From contig CAXXXS010000001.1 in assembly GCA_963665085.2 (NCBI GenBank), forward strand, positions 3,100,001 to 3,164,000: a DNA stretch of 64,000 nucleotides, given 5' to 3'. A program made the position numbers and the translations under genes. The notes under the pieces were generated by a model. It was not told the DNA's origin. It worked only from the letters and a program-made list of their open reading frames with translations, and ran no database searches. Position 1 is the first letter of the stretch. Every line of letters starts with the position of its first letter. The DNA comes from G963665085 sp963665085 (GTDB taxonomy: Bacteria > Bacteroidota > Bacteroidia > Bacteroidales > JAAAOM01). Positions 31,926 through 40,084 of the stretch are shown here, piece after piece.

Positions 31926-33146
31926 ATGAAAAACATTATACCTCCTGCAACACCAGTTACATATTCATTAAGAATAGTTAAAAAAGATACAGATTTCTAT
32001 ACAGAGCTGGATGAATATAGAAAAAAACTTATTAATACAGCCAAAATAGAATATTTTGGAACAGTATCATCATACCAAACATATGTAGAAGAATACAAAA
32101 TTGAAGAGCCCAGGAAATGGGAGGAGTATTTCCTTGAATTATTAATGATAGGTGTTTTTTGGAGTGTTTATTCGCCATTAATTTCAGTTAAAACTAAATA
32201 TTACAGAGTATTATTTAATGCCTTATATTTTATTCGAACAAAAAGTAAAATGTTAAAACCGGGGACTGATCGAATTAGAGGTTATTTAGCTATGCTTTTG
32301 TTACAGAAAAATCAATTAATAAAACCAGGGTTTGACTTAAAAAATATCAGGTTATTAATTTGCTGGTTAGATTGCACAAAAGAATTTACCGAAGAGGTAA
32401 AAAGACTTGCTAACTGGATTACTTTTTTTGATAAGAACCCCGATGTATTTAAAAATATTCAGGATTCTATATTCGATTTTACTTGTAGGTTCAAAGAAGA
32501 AAGTCAATTTGTATTTAGTGAATACACGAAAAATGTGGAAAAATTCTTGGCAGAAACTCATCCAGGATATAAAGGGGAAGAAAACTATTTTTTTACAGGG
32601 AGAAAAGAGGTGGAATATCATTTAAATATGGTTGGGGCATCAATATTAAATGAAGTATTAAAAGAAGAATTTAATACTTCAAAGAACAAGGTTGTATTAC
32701 TTCCTACCTGTATGAGTTCAGGAAAATCCTGTAAAGCAAAATCCAAAGGATTAGAAATGGTTTGTACGCATTGTACTCCATCATGCAATGTTTCAAAAAT
32801 ATCAAAGGAACTGGAGGAAAATAATATTAAGAGTGTACTTATACCTCATTCTTCAAAATTTAGTCAATTCCTGAAGATGTGGGCTAATCAAAAAGAAACA
32901 GGGCTTGTTGGTGTTGCTTGTGTCTTAAATCTAATCAGGGGAGGGTATGAGTTAATAGATTTAAATATCCTCTCCCAATGCGTTTTTCTCGATTATTGCG
33001 GGTGTAAAAAACATTGGGGTAAAACTGGGCCGCAGTCAACAAACTTAAATTTAGAACAGCTAAAAAAAATTCTTCACATTGAAAACACAAGAACTAGAAC
33101 AGTTAATTTCGAAAAATTTGATTCGTATGTGCTTAATGATAGTTAA
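31926..33146 (+). CDS. DUF116 family cysteine-rich protein
   Basis: The 406-residue protein has an uncharacterised N-terminal part (about 1-225, mostly helical) and a C-terminal DUF116 domain. That domain has the typical cysteine set: LLPTCMSSGKSC, VCTHCTPSCNVSKI, GLVGVACVLNLIRGGYE and VFLDYCGCKKHW. The cysteine pattern suggests iron-sulfur clusters or metal sites, and the family occurs mostly in anaerobes, but no activity is known to me. The 3' end overlaps that of the convergent histidine kinase gene by 4 bp. Its proximity to the sulfur module may be meaningful but is not proof. Confidence 0.8.
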   Translation: MKNIIPPATPVTYSLRIVKKDTDFYTELDEYRKKLINTAKIEYFGTVSSYQTYVEEYKIEEPRKWEEYFLELLMIGVFWSVYSPLISVKTKYYRVLFNALYFIRTKSKMLKPGTDRIRGYLAMLLLQKNQLIKPGFDLKNIRLLICWLDCTKEFTEEVKRLANWITFFDKNPDVFKNIQDSIFDFTCRFKEESQFVFSEYTKNVEKFLAETHPGYKGEENYFFTGRKEVEYHLNMVGASILNEVLKEEFNTSKNKVVLLPTCMSSGKSCKAKSKGLEMVCTHCTPSCNVSKISKELEENNIKSVLIPHSSKFSQFLKMWANQKETGLVGVACVLNLIRGGYELIDLNILSQCVFLDYCGCKKHWGKTGPQSTNLNLEQLKKILHIENTRTRTVNFEKFDSYVLNDS

Positions 33147-34579
33147 TAACTTTGAGAAGGAAGGTTAAAATAAAAAGTGCTTCCTTTACCAGGTTCACTT
33201 TTTAACCATATTTCCCCATTATTTTTTTCAATAAATTCATACGATAATTTAAGCCCAAGCCCAGTCCCTTTCTCATTTTCAGTGCCATCTGTGCTATGAG
33301 AAGAGTCCAGGTTAAATATATTTTTAGCTTTTTCTGCTTTTATTCCAACCCCGCTATCGGTTACACTCATGGTGGTAGTTTTTCCTTTTTTTGCATCAAT
33401 ACTAATAACTCCCTCTTTATTTGTGAATTTTATTGCATTTGAAATTAAATTTCGAAGAACAGTTGAAATCATTTCTTTATCAGCGTAAATAACAACATCA
33501 TCAGGACAATTGTTATGGATTTCTATTTGTTTATTCTGGGCATAGGTATCCATTAAGCGTATAATTTCATTTGTTATTTCTTTTGAGTTAAGAATAACGG
33601 GGTTTGGATTTAAAGTGCCAGACTCAGAACGTGCCCATTGTAAGAGGTTATTTAGAAAAGTATAGGTTCTTGTTGTTGATTCTTTTATGATTGCGATCCA
33701 TCTCTCATAATCCTCCCGTTGTAATTTGCTTTTTTTATCAACTAGCATTTCAGAAATGCTTGCAAGGGTACCAATAGGATTTTTTAAATCATGCGCAACA
33801 ATTGAGAAGAATTTGTTTTTTTCTTCGTCCAGGGCTTTTAAATTCTTGTTTTCCTTAGCTATCTGTTTATTAATCCTTGCAATTGCTAACTCATCTTGCT
33901 CTTTAAGTATTATAAGGTAACTAATACTGCTAATAATTGAAACAAAATACATTAGTGTCTGAGATGCTCCTGCAATATTAAATCCTCTGTGATCAGGAGG
34001 AGGCATTAATTGTGGTATCTGTTGTGGAAGATTATTATCAGGTGGAGGGAGCATAAACTCAGGGTTGGCAGTTAAGAGGGTTGATATAATTGCCGCAAGC
34101 CTGAATAATGCATATATGATAAATGAATAACCAATAATTAGTCGGAATTTCGAATTATCTTTTTTCTTTATTAGCTGTATGCCGCCGAAAAGAAAGAAAA
34201 AGAATGTCCCTGTATCTATACTAATAATATTTATCTGTTTTATTTTTGTAGGAATAACTAACAGTAATAATAGCAATCCGGATAAAAGCATAAATTGTAT
34301 TAATCTTTCTTTGTTAAATTTTTCATTATAAGAGATTAAACCAAATATCTCAAATGGCATTCCTACAATAATCAATAATCCGTGCATATGTAAAGTATCA
34401 GTAAAAAAAGGCTGTCTGGTAATATCCATTAGTAAGATGCCCATTAGTTGAAGAGCTCTTCCAATTATGTAATATTTAACAAACCATTGTTTGTTTTTCA
34501 AGTATTGATAAATGAAAATAAATAATATGTAAATGTTACTGATTAGAAAATAATCAAAATTCATCCCTCGCGGCCCCAT
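33143..34579 (-). CDS. Membrane sensor histidine kinase
   Basis: The 478-residue kinase has six or seven hydrophobic segments in its first 230 residues, interrupted by a proline-rich loop (PPPDNNLPQQIPQLMPPPDH, about 185-205). A HisKA domain follows with FFSIVAHDLKNPIG, then a HATPase with NLISNAIKF, DSGVGI and GTGLGLKLS. It is a 7TM-like sensor kinase with no PAS or receiver. The start may be the annotated ATG or the one 15 bases further on (MNFDYF). The aaggag in front of the first ATG is only two bases away from it, so the second is also plausible. No response regulator gene is adjacent. Confidence 0.88.
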   Translation of the reverse strand: MGPRGMNFDYFLISNIYILFIFIYQYLKNKQWFVKYYIIGRALQLMGILLMDITRQPFFTDTLHMHGLLIIVGMPFEIFGLISYNEKFNKERLIQFMLLSGLLLLLLVIPTKIKQINIISIDTGTFFFFLFGGIQLIKKKDNSKFRLIIGYSFIIYALFRLAAIISTLLTANPEFMLPPPDNNLPQQIPQLMPPPDHRGFNIAGASQTLMYFVSIISSISYLIILKEQDELAIARINKQIAKENKNLKALDEEKNKFFSIVAHDLKNPIGTLASISEMLVDKKSKLQREDYERWIAIIKESTTRTYTFLNNLLQWARSESGTLNPNPVILNSKEITNEIIRLMDTYAQNKQIEIHNNCPDDVVIYADKEMISTVLRNLISNAIKFTNKEGVISIDAKKGKTTTMSVTDSGVGIKAEKAKNIFNLDSSHSTDGTENEKGTGLGLKLSYEFIEKNNGEIWLKSEPGKGSTFYFNLPSQSY

Positions 34580-34752
34580 CTCTCCTTGTTAAATTGTTTA
34601 ATTGTTGTTTAAAACTCAATTTACGGGAAAAAGTTTGAAATAGAAAGGTGATATTGCTCACTTTCATATTGTTTAACTCTTAAATACAATATGTTGGTTC
34701 TATATCCGTTAATTGTTTGTTGTAAATTCCAAATCATAAATTTATTGTAACA

Positions 34753-36309
34753 ATGAATCTAAAAAACAATTTCTTTTTTTTTTCCTTAGTATTAATAATC
34801 GCAAATTGTACAAAAGATACAGAAGAACAAAAGTTAGAAGAAAATAAGATTTCAAGTAATGTAAGTGAACCTCAACTTTATCTGACACTGCCTGCAAGTT
34901 GGGATGAAAACTGGTTTTCATCACCAGCAGTTTTTGATCTTGATAATAATGGGTCCAACGAAATAATTGCATCCAGGCACAGTGTACTGTATGTTTGGAA
35001 TTCGGATGGTACATTGTTGTGGCGGGCCCCGGTAGGCGAAAATGCTACAACTTCCAACGACCACGGTTCTTCCCGAATGTATGCCTCACCTGTTATTGGA
35101 GATCTGGATAATGATGGTGAAGGTGAAATAGCAATAGCATATAGTAATAAGATAGCTGTTTATGAAGCAAATGGTCTGCTTAAAACCGGTTGGCCGCAAA
35201 GTTTTCCTTCAAGTTCATCAGAGATCCGATCCATTGCTGCAGCCGACCTTGATGATGATTTTAATTACGAGATTATGGCTGTGAAAACCAGCTCTGGTCC
35301 GGTATCTTGTGTTTGGGATATTGATGGTGATGTTGTTTCCGGATGGCCCCAGGTTGATGATTCGGAAACAAAAAACGATTATGGAGGATATAACCAAAAT
35401 ATAGGGGCCGTTGACCTTGATGATGACGGCAAAACAGATATTGTTTGTACATACGATATTTGTCATATTGGAATTTTTAAGGGAGATGGAACTAGTTGGG
35501 AAGCAAATAGTATGTTTTCGGGTACATACTCATGCAATGTACCTATGTTTTACGATATAGATTTAGCTATCCAGGGATGGGGACATGATGGAAATGATAG
35601 AGATGAATTTACAGATTCTCCACCGGTTTTTGCGGATTTGGATAACGATAACTTACCTGAGATAATCCTTTTTTCTGATCACGAGTTGGCCGGCGAGTAC
35701 GTTATCAGGGGCAATAGTTTGTGGGCGTTAAATCCGGATATGACCCGGGTTGAAGGATTTGAGGTTCCTAGAACAACAGGAATGCCTCTGTATACAGGAT
35801 ATGAGAATAATATTGTACAAGTAGCCCCATCACCTTCGGTTTCTTCTTTTGGGGCATCAGAAATTTTTATTGTTGCTCCATCTTACGATGGATATATTTA
35901 TTGTTATAATTCATCTGGTGTTCAGCAGTGGAAAAAACAATATGATGTAGCAGGAAGTCCTTTTATAGGAGCAAGCGAATGTGTAATAGGCGATCTTAAT
36001 GATGATAATATTTCGGAAATAATTTTTACAACATATTCTACTGAAGAAAATGTTTCAAAATTATATATCCTAAACAAAGATGGGGAAGTACTTCACAATC
36101 CTGATATATCAGGCAGAGGAAGTATGTCAGCACCTACTCTTGGCGATGTTGATGGTGATGGAAAAATAGAAATTGTAATTTCTTTAAAAGATGCTATTGG
36201 TGATGGGGCCGGAGGCGTACAGATATGGAAGGTAGAGTCTGCAACAAAAAATAATTTAGACTGGTCAACGGGTCGCGGAAATTATTTTCGTACAGGCGAG
36301 GCGTTGTGA
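34753..36309 (+). CDS. FG-GAP/VCBS repeat lipoprotein
   Basis: The 518-residue protein has a lipoprotein signal ending LIIANC (Cys19). The mature part is made of repeated FG-GAP/VCBS-type units with calcium-binding loops: FDLDNNGSNEIIA, GDLDNDGEGEIAI, ADLDDDFNYEIMA, VDLDDDGKTDIVC, ADLDNDNLPEIIL, GDLNDDNISEIIF and GDVDGDGKIEIVI. These would fold as a beta-propeller of about seven blades. Such proteins sit at the cell surface and bind partners or polysaccharides. It stands divergent from the membrane kinase, with 173 bp between them. Confidence 0.85.
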   Translation: MNLKNNFFFFSLVLIIANCTKDTEEQKLEENKISSNVSEPQLYLTLPASWDENWFSSPAVFDLDNNGSNEIIASRHSVLYVWNSDGTLLWRAPVGENATTSNDHGSSRMYASPVIGDLDNDGEGEIAIAYSNKIAVYEANGLLKTGWPQSFPSSSSEIRSIAAADLDDDFNYEIMAVKTSSGPVSCVWDIDGDVVSGWPQVDDSETKNDYGGYNQNIGAVDLDDDGKTDIVCTYDICHIGIFKGDGTSWEANSMFSGTYSCNVPMFYDIDLAIQGWGHDGNDRDEFTDSPPVFADLDNDNLPEIILFSDHELAGEYVIRGNSLWALNPDMTRVEGFEVPRTTGMPLYTGYENNIVQVAPSPSVSSFGASEIFIVAPSYDGYIYCYNSSGVQQWKKQYDVAGSPFIGASECVIGDLNDDNISEIIFTTYSTEENVSKLYILNKDGEVLHNPDISGRGSMSAPTLGDVDGDGKIEIVISLKDAIGDGAGGVQIWKVESATKNNLDWSTGRGNYFRTGEAL

Positions 36310-36643
36310 TTTTTTATTTATACAAAGGCCCCATAAATTCTCCTGAACCGAATTTGAGAGCTTGCCGAAGGCAAAAGGATATCCTATCATTATCCTATAC
36401 TATTTCGAAGCCACTCTTGAAGTCCTCCTGTGAGGAGGATTTAGGAGGTCGTTTCTATAAGTTCTTGTACTATTGTATTTCATTTTAAACAATTTAACAG
36501 CCTCTTAGAATTTTAATAATGAAGTTTATAGTATGTAAATAATGGAGCTGAAATTTTGCCATTACGCATGAGTTTGCATTTTTAGAGGTTACTTTCAATA
36601 AAAATATTTCGATATTAGCACAGCGCTATTATGTAAACGTATC
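36310..36643. other. Gene-poor spacer with a short palindrome
   Basis: This 334-bp stretch has no convincing gene. A short inverted repeat tcctcctgtgaggagga (36423-36439) is followed by a further aggagg. The small frame crossing it (36306-36488) has no recognisable signal or domain. The overlap of that frame with the end of the FG-GAP gene also argues against it. Confidence 0.4.
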
Positions 36644-36797
36644 ATGAGATTTTATGATTTAACCAAAGAAGAAAGATTAAACCTGGTTAACAAGATTAAC
36701 CTTGATGTTTATAAGTGTTCATGAACGTTATGCAAATTTTGCAACAAAAACCCAGCAAGAAGTGATTGATTATATAAATGAAAGCTATATTTCTTGA
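36644..36797 (+). pseudogene. Remnant of a DNA alkylation repair (HEAT-like) gene with large internal deletion
   Basis: From the ATG at 36644 the frame reads MRFYDLTKEERLNLVNKINL, a good match to the N-terminus of the Bacteroidota DNA alkylation repair proteins as I recall it, then stops. In the +1 frame the DNA continues ISVHERYANFATKTQQEVID and ends YINESYIS, resembling the C-terminal end of the same family. The roughly 200 middle residues are missing, so the locus is a fused stub of start and end with a frameshift at the joint. Family assignment is from memory of the sequence pattern, so it is tentative, but the two-end match is hard to explain otherwise. Confidence 0.5.
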
Positions 36798-36807
36798 TCT
36801 AAATCAA
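36794..36807. promoter_or_regulatory. Perfect FNR-type box upstream of the T9SS triple-repeat gene
   Basis: The 14-bp palindrome ttgatctaaatcaa fits the FNR consensus TTGAT-N4-ATCAA exactly. It is followed by an A-rich stretch. It overlaps the end of the alkylation-repair remnant and lies about 190 bp upstream of the start of the gene at 37000. The same 14 bases, in an identical 18-bp context, occur at 48044. Confidence 0.7.
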
Positions 36808-36999
36808 AAAAATATTATCATATAACCGATAGATGATTTTTTTAATTAAACATTGACTATATTCGAAAATATTTTTTTTTGAAAAGTAATTGAATTTAAA
36901 ACAACTTGTGTAATAACTTGAAAACCAATAAATAAAGCTAAAGTATTTACGCTTAAATAAATTTCGAAAATTAAAAACTAAATCTTAGGAGGTATAAAA

Positions 37000-38466
37000 A
37001 TGAAAAAAAACTTCACAATTTTTATTGCATTAATTTGTTTCTCTTTTATGGGATTGAATGCTCAAACTATCGGATACCAAGCTATCTCAGAGACTAATGT
37101 CGATTTAACAGAAGAGACAACATTAGGGGAAGTAACGATTAATCCATCAACTTCAGGTAAAGTTATTGTTAGATTTGATGGCAAGTGTACATCTGATGTA
37201 GGAGATAGAATTGTTTTAGCAGCAAGCAATAGCACATCTTGGGGAACAAACGATGGCTGCGCAACCGTAAAAGCAGTTAGTGAAGACTTTAATAGAAATT
37301 CTTTTTCGCATAGCAGGGTATATGACGTTGACGCTGGAAGTCATACGTTTTATGCTGTTGCACAAAATTATGTTGATACAGATGGTTCTGGTGTTGCATC
37401 AATTTATGCAACATTAACCGTAGAATTTATTCCTGATGGAACTACATCAATAGTTGGATTTGAAGGTATTTCTGTTCCTAGTGTAGATTTTGCAGATAAT
37501 ACAACTGTTGGTGAAGTAACAATTGATCCAACTACGTCTGGAAAAGTTATAGTACATTTTGACGGGACATGTATATCTGATGTAGGAGATAGAATTGTCT
37601 TGGCTGCAAGTAATACTACATCTTGGGGCACAAATGATGGCAGTGTAAGTGTTGAAGCATATAGTGCAGCCAACAACAGAAATACTTTTTCTCACACCAG
37701 GGTATACGATGTTGAAGCTGGAAGTCACACATTTTATGCTGTTGCGCGAAATTATGTGGAAACAGATGGTTCTGGTATCGCATCTATCTATGGAAGTTTA
37801 ACTGTTGAGTTTGTTCCCGAAGGCCAAATATTAGTTGATTTTGAAGGAATCGCATCAACAAATGTTGAGCTCTCAGATCCAACTATTGTTGGCTCGGTTA
37901 GGATAGCACCAACATCATCCGGAAAAGCAGTTGTACATTTTGATGGTAAATGTATTACTGATGAAGGAGATAGAATTGTTTTAGCGGCTAGCAATACAGG
38001 TTCCTGGGGCGCAAATGATGGCAGTGTAAGCGCTGAAGCAATAGATGGAGATGTAGATCAAAGCTCCTTCTCTCACACACGTGTATACGAAGTATCAGAA
38101 GGGGATCAGGTATTTAACGCTATTGCACAAAACTATGTAGAAACAGATGGTTCTGGAATCGCATCAATTTATGGAAGCCTTGTTGTGAAATTTGTTCCTG
38201 ATGTTTTTACTTCAATTAACAATGATTTATTTAATGAATCACTAAATATATATCCAAGTCCGGCAAACAATAAATTTTTTATTGAATTTGAGGAATACAA
38301 AAACTCCAAACTAGAAATTTTGAATTCTAACGGTCAATTATTAAAAACAATTGATTTGAACAATTCAAAAACACAAGTTGAAATAGGGGATCTTTCTAAA
38401 GGAATGTATATCATTAAAGTAGTTAATAAAAATGGCACTTTTACGAGAAAGATCGTGAAAGAATAA
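37000..38466 (+). CDS. T9SS-secreted protein with three near-identical beta-rich repeats
   Basis: The 488-residue protein has a signal peptide (1-22, ending LNAQ) and three repeats of about 127 residues (about 23-150, 151-277, 278-405), each with GDRIVLAASN, a SWG-NDG segment, FSH-RVY and TDGSG-ASIY. A type IX secretion C-terminal sorting domain closes it (about 406-488: LNIYPSPANNKFFIEF, GMYIIKVVNKNGTFTRKIVK). It should be exported and attached to the cell surface. The repeats are very similar, which points to recent internal duplication. A clear ribosome binding site (taggaggt) precedes the ATG. No known domain is recognised in the repeats; they may mediate adhesion. Confidence 0.85.
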   Translation: MKKNFTIFIALICFSFMGLNAQTIGYQAISETNVDLTEETTLGEVTINPSTSGKVIVRFDGKCTSDVGDRIVLAASNSTSWGTNDGCATVKAVSEDFNRNSFSHSRVYDVDAGSHTFYAVAQNYVDTDGSGVASIYATLTVEFIPDGTTSIVGFEGISVPSVDFADNTTVGEVTIDPTTSGKVIVHFDGTCISDVGDRIVLAASNTTSWGTNDGSVSVEAYSAANNRNTFSHTRVYDVEAGSHTFYAVARNYVETDGSGIASIYGSLTVEFVPEGQILVDFEGIASTNVELSDPTIVGSVRIAPTSSGKAVVHFDGKCITDEGDRIVLAASNTGSWGANDGSVSAEAIDGDVDQSSFSHTRVYEVSEGDQVFNAIAQNYVETDGSGIASIYGSLVVKFVPDVFTSINNDLFNESLNIYPSPANNKFFIEFEEYKNSKLEILNSNGQLLKTIDLNNSKTQVEIGDLSKGMYIIKVVNKNGTFTRKIVKE

Positions 38467-38484
38467 TTTGATAGAAAAAAGCTT

Positions 38485-38526
38485 AAAAAAGGTTGTTTAG
38501 TGATTAAATCTAAACAACCTTTTTTG
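38485..38526. terminator. Bidirectional intrinsic terminator
   Basis: A perfect stem (aaaaaaggttgtttag at 38485-38500, its complement at 38510-38525) with a 9-base loop lies between the stop of the triple-repeat gene and the convergent stop of the FN3 gene. The A-run on one side and the T-run on the other serve both strands. Confidence 0.92.
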
Positions 38527-38544
38527 TTTATTGATAAATAATTT

Positions 38545-40062
38545 TTAAAACCTCACTATCACTCCACCATTTACAGTAACCATCTTACTGTCTTTATATA
38601 CAGCAACAGCTGAGTAGTTACATAAATCTCCTGATTTTACATTGATATCAGTATATTTTATATTGGTGGGAGAAAGCTTTTTAAGCTGTTTTGGATTCTC
38701 CGAATTTGTTTGTTTGTAAAGAATAATCTCTTTTATATTTATGTCATCTAAAGGCAGGCCTTCTATTTGAATGCCTTTGTCAATTATAGTTAGAGAAAGT
38801 ATGAGGTGAGGAATTGCTTCATGTCTGTTAATTTGTAAAGAAGTTCTTGATAAACTTGGAGTATTTGTTGTACTAACTGTTTCTATCTCGTAATAATATT
38901 CATTTTCTCCCGTATTTTCTTTATCTACGAAATAATTTACAGCGTGGGGAATAAGCTGTTTGTTAAGCTTTGTTTTGTTACCATCTTTTATAGAGCGATA
39001 AACATTATATCCTTTCACATTAATATCTTCCTCCTGTGATGTCCAGATTAGCATAACTCTGTTAAGGGAATCAATAATATAATCGCATTTTTGAGGAGAG
39101 CCTTTCATGATTTCACCCTGAACATGAATTTGTATAGTATCTGATGGATTGCTTTCAACAAAACCATCGCTGATTGAGACGACATAATAAGAAATATCTT
39201 TGTTTTTATAATTGTTGATGGTTGAATCAATATATGCTATTTTTTCCTGTGGTTGATAAAACATTTTTCCCAACGGGAAGAAACTGCCATTTTGATTAAT
39301 TTTTCTATAAACTTTATAACCAACTATGTTTTGTCCAACTCGTTTCCAACTTAGTTCGGCTCTGTTGTTTGTATTTAGTGCTTCAAAGTTTTGAGGGCGA
39401 ATAGGTTTTTGTTTAAAATTAGATATGCCATGAATTCTTATACTAGGAGATTGATAACCAAAAAAGTCGTGAATTACAATTGAATAAAAATAGGCTTCGT
39501 TAGCAACATCCACATAATCTGTATAGCTTTCTGTATCGACTGAAAGCTTAGTGAGAACTTCATATCCTTCATCATAATTTGAGCTTCTTAATATAGTAAT
39601 ACTATTTACTGTGAAGTTATAATTCAATTTCCATGTAAGATTTATAGCTTTTTCCCCATCAACAGCATTCGCATTGAATTTTATAACCTGTGGAGCAGGC
39701 ATTGGTCCGAGGTTATGACCGTATGTAATTTCTGAACGAACAACAGAATCTTTTACATAGGGTACAGTAATGAAATATTTATACAGTGCTTTCTCAGTAA
39801 GTGTTGTGTCGATTATCCAATAAATAAGACTATCTCCTTTAAGATCTTTTCCGTGCAATGTATTCACAAGTTGAAAATTTGTTTCTTCTAATCCCGTTCG
39901 GTATACCTCAAAATTAGAAGCATCTTGAAATAGTGCCGAATACCATTTTATATGGGGAAAATCACCGTTGCATTCAGATTTAAGAGCGTAAATTTGTTGT
40001 GCCTGTGTTGTGTTTATTATCACTAGGCCGAGTATAATAAGTTTAATAGTTATTTTTTTCAT
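38545..40062 (-). CDS. Secreted fibronectin type III-like protein
   Basis: Start chosen at 40062 (MKKITIKLIILG), which gives a normal signal peptide ending TTQAQ and 505 residues; a longer frame from 40098 would overlap the TANFOR gene and put the signal inside. The body contains fibronectin type III-like domains, seen as repeated PRPQNFEALN-type strands with GYKVYRKINQNG and GYNVYRSIKDGN. Such domains are adhesive or spacer modules. It is the last gene of a three-gene operon with the TANFOR protein and the barrel, and probably acts with them at the cell surface. Confidence 0.75.
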   Translation of the reverse strand: MKKITIKLIILGLVIINTTQAQQIYALKSECNGDFPHIKWYSALFQDASNFEVYRTGLEETNFQLVNTLHGKDLKGDSLIYWIIDTTLTEKALYKYFITVPYVKDSVVRSEITYGHNLGPMPAPQVIKFNANAVDGEKAINLTWKLNYNFTVNSITILRSSNYDEGYEVLTKLSVDTESYTDYVDVANEAYFYSIVIHDFFGYQSPSIRIHGISNFKQKPIRPQNFEALNTNNRAELSWKRVGQNIVGYKVYRKINQNGSFFPLGKMFYQPQEKIAYIDSTINNYKNKDISYYVVSISDGFVESNPSDTIQIHVQGEIMKGSPQKCDYIIDSLNRVMLIWTSQEEDINVKGYNVYRSIKDGNKTKLNKQLIPHAVNYFVDKENTGENEYYYEIETVSTTNTPSLSRTSLQINRHEAIPHLILSLTIIDKGIQIEGLPLDDINIKEIILYKQTNSENPKQLKKLSPTNIKYTDINVKSGDLCNYSAVAVYKDSKMVTVNGGVIVRF

Positions 40063-40084
40063 GTTCGTGCTTTTTAATTTTTTT

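Noticed and set aside
36306..36488. 60-residue plus-strand open frame after the FG-GAP gene
   Set aside because: It overlaps the FG-GAP stop, has no signal or domain, and its sequence follows a short palindrome of non-coding character.
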